From Trichopria drosophilae (lineage: Eukaryota > Arthropoda > Insecta > Hymenoptera > Diapriidae), in contig CM059587.1 of the NCBI GenBank assembly GCA_030407085.1, positions 22,789,001 through 22,853,000 on the forward strand: a stretch of 64,000 nucleotides of DNA, in the 5' to 3' direction. Position numbers and translations under genes: made by a program. How positions within the stretch are numbered: position 1 is the stretch's first letter; the number at the start of each line of letters is the position of its first letter. Of this stretch, positions 35,601 through 50,600 are shown piece after piece. The notes below the pieces were generated by a model. It was not told the DNA's origin. It did no database searches and was given only the letters and a program-made list of their open reading frames with translations.

Positions 35601-38600
35601 TCGGTTCAGAAATTAGAGATAATCTGCAATAATAAACTTCGGTAGTAAGCATTCAGTGTGCGCTGTTAATTATTTGAAATTTATTACTTTAAATTTTGGC
35701 TCATCTCTAACCTGATTTCGTGACAATTTATCGTACATTCATTAAAAATTCGTTAAAGATAATTAAAGTAGTAATTCATTGTGAATTCTCCTTTTTATAA
35801 AGTTAAACTCTTTAATGAACATACGGCATAGGTAAAGCGAATTTGATCCGAATAGACTATAAAATAGGTTTCTTACAATATACATCCCAAGTAGCATAAA
35901 CCATCTGGTTTTTCTATCTCACTTTAAACCCTAATTATTTTGTCTGTGGGAGAAAACGAGAGATGTACAACTCTGAACTTAATATATCAAATGTATTTTA
36001 TCTTTTCATCTACACATTTTTGTCTTCTATTAGTAATAACCAGTAACAAATATATTTTTATATGGTTGCAAGATGTACAACAATAAACTAATTTGCGAAT
36101 ATTGTTGTAACTGAAAACGTAAATTTAATTTTAATAGAAAAAAATGATCACTTGAATTTAGCTTGAAGCCGTTGTTCCCTGGTTCAAACGAAGTTGACCA
36201 AATAACCAAGATTCATCGCATATTAGGCACACCACATGCAAGACTTGTCGCAAAGTTTCGGAGGTTGTAAGTTGTACTTGTTTTTACCGGATATACGACT
36301 ATGAATGGTTACTTTGAACCAAGTTTCCGCAGTAACTTTAGGCAAGATTAAACGGGTAAACAATAATAATAAGATTTCGGATTTATATCCCGTAGGATGT
36401 ACAGTACATTCAACCAATTTTGTGCAAACATGTCGGATTTTCTTCGAGATCTTTCTTCTTTCAGTAGAGTAATATGATCATCTAAAAGTATCTTGCAATT
36501 CAGATTGTGCAACTGTTCCAATACAAACTTATATGATATAAACTTATATGATATGATATAAATTTTGTTAACCCCTTCGCTGCGGATGGCAAAGATCTTT
36601 GTCATTTAGGACTTTTCTCCGACTGCGGCAAAAACGCAAATCTTTGTCATGATATAAATTAGTCTAATGAAGTCAATAATGTATCCAATTTAAAAACTCG
36701 ACCATTTCTAGACAGTCTAAGGCATACCGAACGACATGCAGTTCTCCTTTTTCAAAAACATGTTGTCAAAAAAAAAGATACAAGTTCTTAAAATATGTTG
36801 TTTTTACGATTTTGTAAAAATCTTGGTTATGATACCGTATTAAGTAAATTTCTGCATTAAAAATTAATGAAATCGATTGAATCTTGCTACTCAGGGGTTT
36901 TCGAGGTTGCTGATTACAAATATGATAATATATTTTGATAATTCAAAATGGCGGATCCAATATAGCCGACAAATTTTCAAAACAAGCGAACCATTTTGCT
37001 TGAAACTTGCTACACTCAGGATCTTTTGAGGTTGTTGATTACAAATATGATGATATATTTTGAAAATTCAAAATGGCAAATCGGGGGTAAATTTTTCAAA
37101 AAATGATGTTAGCTTTCCCCCATTAGCTTCGATATACAATAACTATACTTACACACTTTTACAACGAGGAGGTTCAAGAAAACTCTTCAAAGTGCACTTT
37201 TTAAAATATTTTTTGTATTTTTTTGTTTTTAAAATGAAAACTGTAAAATTTTGAACTCCAGAATGTTTTGTCCCACATGTAGCACGATAACTTGGGAGTA
37301 CATAAAAAAAATGTGAAATTTACATGGGATAATCTGGATAGATAATAAACTCTGTAAAATGTCTGTTAAAACTAAAAATATAGATTTGTAGCTGAATAAT
37401 CAAAGAAGTTGTTGGTACAAACAAAAAATTCGGTATAAATATTCTATAAATAATCATGACAGTGTTTCTATTGCTGTAACAACCTGTCACGAGCAGCATT
37501 GTTGCCAGGCAACAAAGCGAGCTATCTTGCGCTCTACAAAAGACCTGAATAAAAAATTACCGTAATGTTGAAAATGCAAAAACTGACATAAGATTCCTAA
37601 TCAGTTTGAATTTTGATTAAGGCGTCCGCCATATTGAATCCGACATTTTAAATGTTCGATATCTGACTTTAAATTCGTATTCGAGGTCCCGAAAACCCTC
37701 GAGAAAATGTATCAAACAAAATAGTTGGAATTTAAACAATGTGTCCGCCATATTGAATCCGCCATTTTGAATTTGCGAAATCTGAATTCAGATTCGTAAT
37801 CAGCGACTTCGAAAACCTTCGAGTAACAAGTGTCAAACGAAATGATTGAAATTTAGAACATTTTCCCGCCATATTGAATCCGCGAAATCTGATTTCAGAT
37901 TCGTAATCGACGTCTCAAAAAACCCCTATACACCAAGTTGTAGTAAAATCTAGCCAAATTTTTTGTCCCGGAATTTGGACACTTTTTGGAAAATTCTCGC
38001 CACAGCGAAGTGGTTAAAAGATATTAAACGTTAAACTTGTTGAAGGTACATATTATCGTTTTAATATCTTCCAAACATACTTTTGTATATATTATAATAA
38101 ATACCTGCCATTTCATTAAATAGTACCTACCTATATAATGAGATATACTTTTGTCTATATCTTTAAAAAGTTTACCTGTTATGATGGTTTAGTATTCACT
38201 TATCTCAATGTAATCTATTGAAATGTAACAGTTTTCGTTATTTTTGTATTCATAAAGAACGAAGCATTCTTTAAGTTTTTTACCTATTTTTCTCTCTTTG
38301 AATAATCGTTTACAATATATTTTACTTTTCCGAATTGATTCATTCGCTAACCTTCAATTATTAAAATGGAGTATTTACATATTTTACAGAATTAGATACA
38401 TATATATTTTAAAAAATAACTTTTAAAATTTAGTGACGCTTTGGAATAATAAAATTTAAATAATTGTACCATTTTTGTTGATTTTCATTGCCAAAATTAT
38501 GCATAAATTATATGTTACAAAAATAAATGTAATTCTATCGAATTTTGTTGTTAAGTTTTTCCGATATTTTCCTTCATTATTTGATAGCATCCATTTTATA

Positions 38601-41600
38601 TTATAATTATAAAGATCATTGATAATTGCAATATACTTATAAAAATAATAGTAATTAGACGAACTATCATTCAGTAACTTTAAAAGTTGTTCATCGTTAT
38701 TAAATATCCAGTTATAAGATTATACGGAAGAAAACTTTATCGTGTTCGCAAATCTAACACCAACGTTTCCAGAGTTTATTGCCATTATAATTACTTCATT
38801 GAATTAACAATACTGTTTGCGGCAAATGCAAATTGTGTTTTTATTGTATATAAAACATATGCCTTATTGGTACTTAAACATAACATAAAGAGCAAGGTGT
38901 GCGCGCGCAAAAAAAAATATATAATTTTTAAATTTAGATGCTTTATGAGTATTTTTCTACTAGTCTGCAAAGCTCCGTATAAAGTTGAGACTGTGGTAAC
39001 TAGTAGTCTGTCAAATAATAAAACGGTGGGTTAGTTTATCAAAACAATCAAAGTTTATAAAAATATACAATTGTTACATTAGTAATTTCCGTTTGTTATC
39101 CAAACCAATCCTGTTAGTATTTCTAACATACCCTTTTTCTTTGTGCACGTGAAAATAGTACGACAAGAAATTGCGACTTCTTGTTCCCTACAAAACAAGG
39201 AACTGGTATTGCAAGTCTTATACCCCAAGTATCGGAAGAATGTCGGGATATATTACGACTGATGTTGATATACGATCCAGAAAATCGGAGCAACGTCAAG
39301 CGCCTCCTTGAGCACCGATATTTCGGAGATTTCAGGTGAATGTATTTTTTATATTAAGATATGTGTGATTATTAACGTAATCTTTGAAACCATCACTTAA
39401 AAAATCCTCCGATTTTTCATTGTTATAATATATGTAACTCTTAACCCTTTACGTCATTTCAAAAACACTTTCTCTCCATTATAGTTTTTCTCTTTTTTAA
39501 AATTTTCATTAATTCCACTTTGTGATTGAATCTGCACATAGTTCATATATATATGTATAGTTAACGAATGTATGACACGAGTAATATATTTTTGTATAAA
39601 ATATTACCAAAAAGGTACGATTTTTTGAAACAAATTATTTTTGAGAGACTTCTCTATATAGCGGTGATGAGGGGATGGCGGATTAAAGAAAAATTATTAT
39701 TCTAGAAATTGAATTAAAATATTCTAGTATTTTGATGTAAATATTTGTTAACAGTATTTTATCTGCTTATATTGTAAAGTAAAAAAGTAATTTCTTATAT
39801 TGTAAAGTGACAAAAGAAATACAGCCAATAAAAATTTAGTTGTCTTTCATATTCCAAATTAGGTGACATGGATTGCATTTTTTAAGATTAACATTTATTT
39901 AAACATTGGATATATGAAATTACCTACTATCTGTAATTACTCGCATGCTTATTGTTTTTAGACTCACTGATTAAGCATCAGACCTAAAAATGTTGAAATT
40001 AAAAATGTCTGATTCAATATGTCGGATAAACATTGAGCATATCCAGAAATTAAAAATTCAATATGGTATAAAGAATATGGCAAAATTAAAAGGCTTATAT
40101 TAAATTGTACGAAACAAAAAATCAAATCGACAAAAATAAAAATATGTGAAAGCATACTTTTGAATTAAAATTATCGGGAACGCATTTTGAACATCATTTG
40201 TTAATGACGTTGAAACTAGCAGCGGATTCGAAAAGCAGTGGTTCTCAACTAAAATGTAAAAATACTCTTTAGAGGATTAAAACTGCGCGTTTCAACTCAA
40301 ATTCTCTTGTGAAGCTTTCTCATACATTGAGAAACAATTTGCAACGTGTAGAAAAAATTAACAAAATTTCCTAATATTGTTTATACATTGTTTAAACTAA
40401 TACAAGGCTAAAAAAGCCCTCCACAGGACTAAAACTGCGCGTTTCAACTCCAATTTTCTTCTGAAGCTTTGTCGTACATCACAAAATAATTTGCTATGTA
40501 TAGAAAAAATTAACAAAATGTCCGTCTATTGTTTATAACAATTTTGTACCCTTCAGTAGCGGATTCACTTTAAGACGTCCAAATGTGCTCGTTTCAAGCT
40601 GGAATTCACTAGAGACCTTAGTAGTGATACATGAAACCGAATAGCTCTGTCAGAAAAAATTGAAATAATAAAAATAATAAAGAAAATTTTAGTATACATT
40701 GCAAATAGTTTCTAGATGTACGAGAAAGCTTCAGAAGAAAATTCGAGTTGAAACGCGCAGTTTGAGTCCTGTGGACGCCTTTTTTAGCCTTGTATCAGTT
40801 TAAACAATTTTGTTAATTTTTTGTATACATTGCAAATAGTTTCTTGATGTACGAGATAGCTTCAGAAGAAAATTGGAGTTGAAACGCGCAGTTTTAATCC
40901 TCTAAAGAGTATTTTTACATATAAGTTGAGAATCACTGCTTTTTGGAATCCGCTGCTAGTTTCAACGTCATCATTTGTTAAAAATTTGCTCAGCGTCATT
41001 GGAAAAAGCGATTTCAAAACTAGCGGGATACGAAGGTTTTCAATTTTTTTAAAATTTTATTGCATACAAAAATGCTGAAATCCGTGTGAAAATTGTGCAT
41101 ATTTTGGCGTTAAAGGGTTAAAGTTAATGTTAAAGATTGGAATTGATGAGTGGTTGCTCTTCGGGTTGTTTTATCTCAGAAACCTATTCTAAATATGCAC
41201 TTGAATTTGTATTGTATTAATTTTAAAGCTATAGACTTATTGAAATATACAAAGAAACATTTTTTCAAAATGTTGGGATGAATATAATGCGTTTCTGCGT
41301 GATAACAATATAAGTTAAGATAAAAGAACATTCACTAATATTTACATTTTGTACGTATTCAGGGAAAATGAAGTACTAAAGCGATCTAAAAGCACGACAG
41401 CGCCATGTAACGAGCCTAATCATTGGCGAAATCCTGTCCTTTTGAGTTATTTAACATCCGACCGACGTCGCCGATTAAAGGTAACTTATTCGAACTCTCG
41501 TATATGCATTCAAGGAATTGTATTCCTTTTATAATAGAAATGTTTAAACTCATAAGTATAAAAAATATAGCGCATTATGTGTGTTAAAGAACAATATATG

Positions 41601-44600
41601 AAAGGAAGTTATTTTCAAAAGAGGTTATCTTATCATGTCCATATTTTCTTAAGAATATAGTTGTTACCGGTGAACATATTTTATGTAACAAGGGCGCAAT
41701 TACCTATCTTCAACGAGTGCGAAATTTGTCGCATGGGCGAAACGAGGATTACAATCACACTCGTCGTAGATGAATATTTCGCCCATATTACATACGATAT
41801 TTTTAGTACGACAAGCGTGGGACTCGATAATTTGCGCCCGAACAGTTCACTGCAGGGCGCAAAATCGAGTCCCACTCCCGCAGTGTTAAAAATATACTAT
41901 AGAATACTGAATCTGTGAATATCTTCTAGAATTCTGATTATTTGTTTAGTAATGCTTCAGTTTGACGATAGTCAATAATTGAATTAAATAAATATTACAA
42001 AATAATAGCTTCAAGAAAAAATGATAAATTATTAAAAATAAACGAATAATAAAGAATAAAGAACAAATTCTAACACAGACTGCATTCCATCTTAATGTTA
42101 TAAAGATTTAGTTTAACTATGGTTATTGATTTTATGATGATTATGAATATACAAAATTTCGACATCAAATAAGACTTTTTTTCCAATTTTAATATTATTC
42201 TTCCAATAAATAATAATGTCTGGTTAATAATATCATATGATTTTAAGTGAAAAATTTTAAATGTTATTTACAGTAAATAAAATCCCCCAATAATATAAAT
42301 AAATAAACGTTATGAAATGAAATAATATATTTTTGGGACTTGTCAAATTCATATGAAAAGTATACACTTATTATTAAGTATACATTTATTATTAAGTTTT
42401 AGATATGTCATTTTATGTTGAGGGGAGTTTTCACGCAGATAATAGATATCAGATATTAGTATTTATATCTTCATATTTCTTTTACAAAATTAACAAAATC
42501 TATTCAATTAACAAATGTTTACATTTTTATTAAAATACATTACTGTTTTTCTCTATATTTCTTTAAAATCCTATTATTGAATTTTCATGCGAGCACCCTA
42601 ACCTCAAAATTTAAAGCGTAAAAATAAACTTTTTTCCCTTCCGATTATCTTTGTTTTAACGGTTTCTGTTAAAAAAGAAAACCATACAGAATGTAACTAT
42701 TTGATTACTTTTCGAAATAAGACATTTTATATAATCATTTTGTAAAATAAAAGTTCAAATTAAATATCCGGATATTTTCTCTCCATGAAAACGAACCGGG
42801 AGTTCAGAAAATAGATAATCACACACACATTAGCAAGTAAATACAGCGATTCCCGTCCTAACGCATATGTTTCGTTCCATCAAAAATGGCCGCCCCCGTC
42901 CAAACGCATATCCTCCCTCAACCCCCACTACGGCAAAAGTCTCTGCATTTATCATACTGAGCATGCGTGTGGATGTCTCACCAGCAACGCTAGCAACTAA
43001 GAATCGTGTTGTGGGGAGAGGAACAAAGGGGAATCTATGCATTTAGACGAGAAAGAAATATGTGTTTGGAAGGGAATATGCGTTAGGACGGGGACCACTG
43101 TATGCGCGTGTCACTTGCCGCTGAAGTGGGGGAAATATCTGATATCTATTGTCTGCGTGAAAACGTACCTTTAGTAATTGACTGCACTCATTACATTTAT
43201 TGGATAAATAAGTGTCAGAATAAGAAGCAAAACGAACAATCACATTTGAGTGTGTGTGTGTACATACATTAATGAATCCGTTTTGTTATTGTAAACATTA
43301 TTTACGTTTTGAATGCGTTCGGGCATGTATCGAAGCGAAAGAAAGAAGGACATACATACACAATATTCTTTCCGCAATAAAGTGAGAGGAGTTACATTAT
43401 CGATCCAATGCGTAATTTTTCATAAAATTATTTCACGAAAATCACCTACGGCGCACGTGTATCGTATTCTATTACATATTTTTTACTCCGTGAGAGAAAT
43501 TTTTCGCGCACTGATTTGAGTGTGCGAAGTGCAGTGCGCAAACGGGTTACTTCGCGCACTAAAAATAGTACGAGTTAAAAAAAATATATAACGCAACTAC
43601 TATTTCTAGTTGGCATCATAACATATCTTTACATATTATTTATTAGTCACAACAAGTATTGCTTATGTATTTCTTTCGCATCTGAAATCATTTACTTTCA
43701 AATTATATCTAGTAAAGTCGGATTTGCATATGGATATTCGTATAAATTTTATTATGAAACATATTCTTATATTTTACCTAAACCAATGTTGGTGATCTCA
43801 AAACGAAAACTGTTAAGTTACAGTAATGTACTAACTGTTACCGTGTTTCGCAGATTTTCGAAGTAATTTTAACAAGTCAATAAATTATATATGTTCAACA
43901 ATTTTGCCCCTGTAGACTATTTCATCTGTAGTTTTTGTGCTTATACACGGAAAGAAATGTGGCTATCTTAGAGCACAATTGGTTGAGTTGGGCTAATCTT
44001 ATGGTTTAGGATGTTCCCTGATACTGAACCTGCAATTTGTGTCGCACAGTGACATACTGTTTCGAAATTGCAGTAGAATTTCGTATTGCATATTATAAGC
44101 AATTAAAAGAATTCTCTATCTACGAGCATTTTTCCTTTCTGTCGTATCAATGTAGTTGTAGAAGAAGATAAAGTCGATACTTGATCGGGAGCTTAAAAAA
44201 ATTCACTGCTAATTATCTGAGAAAAATATCGCAATGAAAGTAACCGCTTTAAGACAACAATTATTTACTAGTTCAAAATTGTTCAATTAAGTGATATTTC
44301 TATAATGAGTTGGATTCTGACAACGCTTAAGGTTGCAATTGATCATAACAAAAGTTATCGAAATGTTCGAGTTTTATGTCAGTGTTCATGCAATTACAAG
44401 AATCGAAACAAGAAAAGAGACAATAGGTACTCTGCGATATGTGCTCTAGGATCACCATTTTTCTATTCGTGTAGTTTTTCACGAAACATGAGGATTTAAA
44501 AAGAAGTACACTCGTTAAGATCGAACACAGACAAATGTAGATAATATTGAAATTAAACTACTCGAAAAATTCGCGATTTTAGCCGTGTCTATCACAACGT

Positions 44601-47600
44601 GGAACTAATAAACCGGTGAAAATTCCAAGAAACGTAGAGTCAACTCCAAATACCACCAGATCAATGCTACCCCCAAAGCTTGATGAATTATTCGACTTTC
44701 AAAATTCAAACAGAACGGAACGAACAGAAAAAACACTCAAGAGATATTTCTTTCGAAAGCGAACAAGTGTTCAAGAGGAAGTAAGTATCTTAAAAAATTA
44801 CTTTATAAACAAATTTACTCATTTAAAACAAGTACTTGATTTATTAATTTTTATGCCAGAAAATAAAGTTCACATAATATAACCCACAAATTGCGTGTAA
44901 GATATATAGTCAAATGAATATACCTACATGTTCATTTTTGTCTTACTTGAACTGTGGCTTCAATTTTTGCTTTCAAAATATAATAATATTGCTCCTAATA
45001 GAAAATATAATCAGTTTATGTCACAGATGAATTAGAAATTTACTTAATATTTTACTACTTATGATTTTGAACTTCAAATAGTAAAACGTAATCGTAGCAT
45101 TAATAACGTAATTTCAGAATTGGTATTTGAGACCCAGGACAATTTAGTAGGCCTTGCGCAATTTGAAAACCTAGCATACTAGATATTTTAATTCGTGGAT
45201 TTTGTGAACGTTCAATTGTGTTTGCCAATCTAATTTCGAACCCAAAATTGTAATAAACACAGTAGCCTTCAAAATTGAGAGTATCTAATGTTATAGAGAT
45301 GATCGGGGTCGTTGAATCGGAATCCGAAAATGACAATTTTTATTAGCTATTGGTTTCCCGTAATATGGGATTAAATTTCAATATGAAGTCCGGTTGAATT
45401 GAACCATGATTAATTTCCAAAATCAGATCAGAAACTTTTTTTAACGACGTTTTCGAACCGGGAGTCCAACGGCGAGGCTCACGGTTATCGCATAATTTTC
45501 AAAGATTACATTAACTAATAAAAATATTTTCGTTTACTAGAACTTTTCATAACTTTTCAGCCTGATACTTCTGACTGCTCAAATACAAAACTACCAAACA
45601 TTCGTCACAGTGATAAGGGAATTTCTAAAAAAAGTAACGTCGTTACAAATTCATCAAAGTCGTTGAGCAGTGTCTACCCACCCTACAAACCAAAGGAAGA
45701 GAAAAAACCTATGTATCCTGACGCTCCTAGAAATAGCTGGTAAGATTTCTTTTCAAATTAATGTACTGAATTAAAATTCTAACTGGTATTATTGGGAAGT
45801 TATATCTAAAAACATTAGAATCATAAAACTGAAAATCTTTAAAAATAGAATCAATGGGAGAAACAAATCTGTTACAACCACAGAAACAATATTAATTGTA
45901 GAAAGTGTTGGAATAGTCCAAGGTTTCACCACATAGGCAAGGAATGGGGAAGATCGAGACCAACAAGTTTGCACAACTATCAAAGACTTTTGACGGCATA
46001 TTGTGGAATTCATTCATATTACTTCAAAATAATTTTTTTATAGAAGCAATACTTTAACGCTCTGCGTTAACAAAATAACCCAACAATAATTTCAAATTAT
46101 TTTCATCCATGAGTACGAAAAGTACCATCCAAGTATATAAATTTCTGATATGAATTTCAAAATTAAGTTTAATACAGCGAGTCAATCTTCAAATTGACAT
46201 ATAAAATTGTAAAATTTATTTTAATATTGTCTTTTAGTAAACGAAAACATGATTTATAACGATTTTTTCCTCATAGTGAGTGCAATATATAGTTACCATT
46301 CTTTTTTAAAACTTTTAAAGCAACATGAAATGTTTCTAGTTTAAACTGATTTGCAAGACATACTTATGTAACAATAGAAGTATCGACTTTAATTTTCATT
46401 ACCAATGATGGCTGTTTCTCGACAAAAGTTGAATTTAGCTTCATCAAGTTGATAATTTTTTTTCAACTTATTATCGAATTTTTGTTTGCTCAATTCGTTT
46501 ATGTCTTGTTTAATAAAAATATTATAGTGGTCCCCAACTTTGTCGAATTTGAAGTAAATATAAAGATAACAAATGTCAAATTCTCGACACTATTGACTGA
46601 CAGCTCATTGCAACCAATGAAACAAACGAATGTCTTATACTTATTAGAAAATAAACCATTCCCCCATAAAAAAAATTTATGAGGGAATGATGAGGGAGTG
46701 ACGAAATGAAACAAAATTGCCAGAAGCTTATAAACATAACCCTAACGTTCTTACGAACTGTGCACAGCATTATTTCATAAAATAGTGGTTACATTGTATA
46801 AGGGACTTTATAAAATGTAATTTGCAAAAAAGTTGTCAAAATAGTTTCAACAATACATCTGCTCTTCAACCGCCCGCTATAGTGTACGCTATAGTGTATG
46901 TTGTCAAGGCCAATGTTGTCAACTACAAAAAAAAATGCAGTGGAGCTTGATAAACTTTTAAATTTTGCTCCAACCGCACTGTTCTAAAACGGTGAGGGAA
47001 TGATCGATTTTTTACGGACAAATTTTGAATTGTATTTAAAAATATTTCCAATTGCATTTTGTAAACTGTAAACTGTAGGTACAGTCAATAATATCCTATA
47101 TGAGTAAAAAACAACATAAGAAACAATAAGTTAGGACTTTTACGATTAAAGTTAATGATTCTCTTCGAATTTATCGAATTTAGTCGTTGGGGCATAGTGA
47201 CGGAATGATTTTCGGTACTTTCTTCAATATATCTTTTTTGTTATATAAAAAATAAATTTTTTTTATAAATTTGTACATCTAGTTCAGTAATTTAATTAAT
47301 AAAAAAGATTTTTCGTAATTAACGATCCTGGTTTGTAAAAATCATTAAGAACATCAAGGTTCGATTTTTTTTTTTGAAAATCAGCCTAATATACTTTAAC
47401 CCTTAGAAGCATGGTGGTAAGTTAGCACCTGGGTCCTTTGGATTTTCGCTTCTTTAACTTCCCATCAATGCATTTAGAGGTCTTGTTTATTATCTGTTAC
47501 TATAGTGAAAGAAGAACGTTTCAAAATAGCGTTTAAACTAGAATTGTTTAAAATAATAATTAGACACTTCACTATCGGATAGAAAACACTTATTTTAGAT

Positions 47601-50600
47601 ATCGATTATTATTCTTAACGCCACGTCGCCAAGTGTGAAATTGCCTACGCATTATTGTTTTCTAAACTGCTCGAAATCGATAATCAATATCAATAAATGA
47701 GGAAAACATCATTCTCTTGCATTATTGCATTGAATTGCAATTATCGAATTGATGCATGACGAAACGCTGTAGCTGTAACAGGAAGAAAATTCAGATCAGT
47801 GTAAAGCTTTATTTATTCCGTATACGAATATTATGAAAAAAATCAGTTCAAATGATTCTTAGGCGTGCACACAAGGGTGGCTAAAAAAATCGATTTTTAC
47901 TTTCTAGTTGATTCTTGTAAAATATCACAAAAAACGTGTTTTTGCTTTTTTTACGACATTAACCCGGCCCGCAAGTCGCTTGAAGTTTGACTTTTTAATG
48001 AATTTTTGTTAATTCTTGCAACGAAATTCTTGCTTAAACTTCCAAACCGCCTTTTCTTAAACGTTTTGATAAACTTTATCGGTACATTGAAAACCCTATT
48101 TCAATCTGCAAGAAAAATTACATAGGATTTTTGAATAAACAATGAATAAAATCAATAAAAGTGTAAAATGTTGTGATTTGTTCATTTATTTTAGATATTA
48201 ATATTAATTAATATTAATATGGATATTAATATTAATAAATATAAATAAAAAATATTAATCAAAATTAATAAAAATGTATGTGTTACACTTTTCTCAATTC
48301 CTTCAGATTACATAATTCAAATATGCTATAATTGAGTTGGAAACATTGAAAATAATTAATTTTTGTTGGAATACATTTTTTTTAGTTAGATTAACATTAA
48401 TGTGAGTCAGACAAAGGAAACCATGTTGCTAGATTTTCTTCGTAAAAATATGTTATAATTTTTTCAATGCCCACCATATTTTTTACCGTTTTCTACATCA
48501 AATGTATTTTTAGTAAAGCTGAAAAAAAAAATCATAAAGACAAATATTTGGTACTTATTACATTCACGAATTTTTTTCTAAGGTTTATTACTAACGTTTT
48601 TTACTAAGGTATTTGATGTAAAAATCGGTAAAAAATATGGCGGACATTAGAAAGCTTGTAACATATTTTTTCAGACAAAAAAATAGTACATGGTTTTCCA
48701 TTGTCTGATTCATATTAACCCATTAGTGCATACGGAGGGGCTGACCACTGGAACGATTTTGGACAAATGAGATTTTAACCATTAAAAGCAAAATTTTTTT
48801 TGAGAAACTATGTACTCTATAGTTTTGAAGGTCGCTGGTCATGAATTCGAAGACCAAATTACAAGATTGAAAACAGCTTATCCACTACGCTCAAACGTAA
48901 AAAAAATGTGTTTCAACGGTCGAATTTGGCAAATCAACCACCCAAACGTTCAATATAAAAGACAGTGAGATTCCGTATATTTTTGGGGTTACTGAATACG
49001 AATTTTAAGTTAGAATTGCAAAATTCGATACGGATGAGTCAAAATCGCAGACATCAATAACTTACATGTATCGATTTTTATGAAATTCTGATTTGCAATG
49101 TAAAATTCGCTTTTTGATGTCCGCCAAAAATGTATCGAAACGTAAATGTCCTGTCGTTTATATCGAATGTTTGGAATGTTTCAAAAACTGTCATGAGAAA
49201 AACTGAAAAATCCACTTTTTCATTACAAGTTCTAAGTTCAAGCGACTTGCGAGCCGAGTTAATGTCGTAAAAAATGCAAAAAGACTTTTTTTTTAACATT
49301 CTACAAGAATTCAGATATTCTTAAATAGTTTTTTTTGGGGTCACGTAAATAATAGAAATTAAAAATGGTTGAGTTTTATAAAAATTTTAAAAATTAGAGG
49401 AAGATGGACAAAATGTGGCTCTTGCCACATAGCCTTGAAAAGGACTTGTACCAGAGTCGAAACGTTGCTAAATATTTATTTATTATTTATATTACAAAAA
49501 AACCCTCCAAATTATTGACCCTTGTTTGTTTTTGCCCTCTTCCTCTAATTTTTAGAATTTGTATTAAACTCAACCTTTTTTTAATTTCTATTATTTACGT
49601 GACCGAAAAAAACCAAAACTATTTAAGAATATATTGATTTAGAAATCGGTCGTGAATGAAAACCTTATCAAATGCATATTCTACAAGAATTCACTACAAA
49701 GTAAGAAACAAAAATATTTGTTGTTTTTTTATGCATTCTTTTTTTAATGGAGAATCACACGAATTTGATGTATTTAAACTCATTTAAACTTTATTTTTTC
49801 AATATAACCACCAAATCTCTATCCTTAGTATCTTATATGAGAACAAAAATCATTTTTAAGTTATGGTTTGTCTGCTTGTCGTTCAAAAGTTTTCTATCTG
49901 TTAATGAAGAGAGACGGTGAATGTTACGAATTTTCGTGTCAGTGTCATTGTTAGGGCTTATTTATACTAGTGCGAATTCACCTATAGTGTGAACATTCGC
50001 CCTATTACTCTGCCGATCGATCCTATCGATGGACAAGGGAATAGCGAGGTCATTTTGTATTAATCATCTGGAATACTAGACTTATTTTTCCAATAACTTG
50101 AATAAATAGTATCATATGCTCCATAATCATATTTTCCACATTTTTGACAGAGAGTAAATATCTCCCGATTCTTTCGTCAGACACGTGTGAAAATCGAAAA
50201 TATATAAAATTTTGAACAATTTGGCCGCTTTGTCCGACATAAATACTTCCGTCATTAATTGGTGATTAATTAACAAAGCAATGACTCAGAGAGCGGTTTT
50301 ATCCTACTAAAATTGTCGGACAAGGTTATGTACTTCATCCTTAATATATTATTGAACTGTAAAGTACAATTCAGCTGTAAGAAAATATAAAATTACTAAT
50401 TCCAAGTGGCAGACACGGCTCATGTCCCAACTTTTTTGTCGAACAACTCATTTTTTCTTGTTGAAATGGTCTAAGGCTAGGTTACCATGGATTTCGTTTA
50501 TTTTTAAAATAAATGTTATTCGTACTAAAAAACGTTTTTGGAAATCGAACTTTTTATATCTTAAAATACATGTCATCATCAATTAAAATATATTTTTTCG

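Larger units (their letters stand above)
36267..39158 (+). other. MOK intron with TTAA element
   Basis: It contains the TTAA element at 36568-38017 with tandem YY1-like repeats. 38018-39158 is AT-rich; the + strand frame at 38687-39034 is not recognised and lacks coding bias. Confidence 0.7.
39336..41362 (+). other. MOK intron with TTAA element
   Basis: Most of it is the TTAA element 39441-41121, which carries an inner inverted repeat. The acceptor is TACGTATTCAG ending at 41362. Confidence 0.7.
41481..44582 (+). other. MOK intron with hairpin and inverted-repeat element
   Basis: It holds a precursor-miRNA-like hairpin (41817-41875) and an inverted-repeat element (42427-43164). 43165-44582 is AT-rich except for a small CG-containing patch at 43497-43566. 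Nothing else is recognised. Confidence 0.65.

Noticed and set aside
42830..43243. - strand frames of 66-70 codons
   Set aside because: They come from the GC-rich centre of the inverted repeat at 42427-43164.
49404..49637. 77-codon frame across a palindrome
   Set aside because: It lies wholly in a palindromic repeat, explained by the repeat alone.
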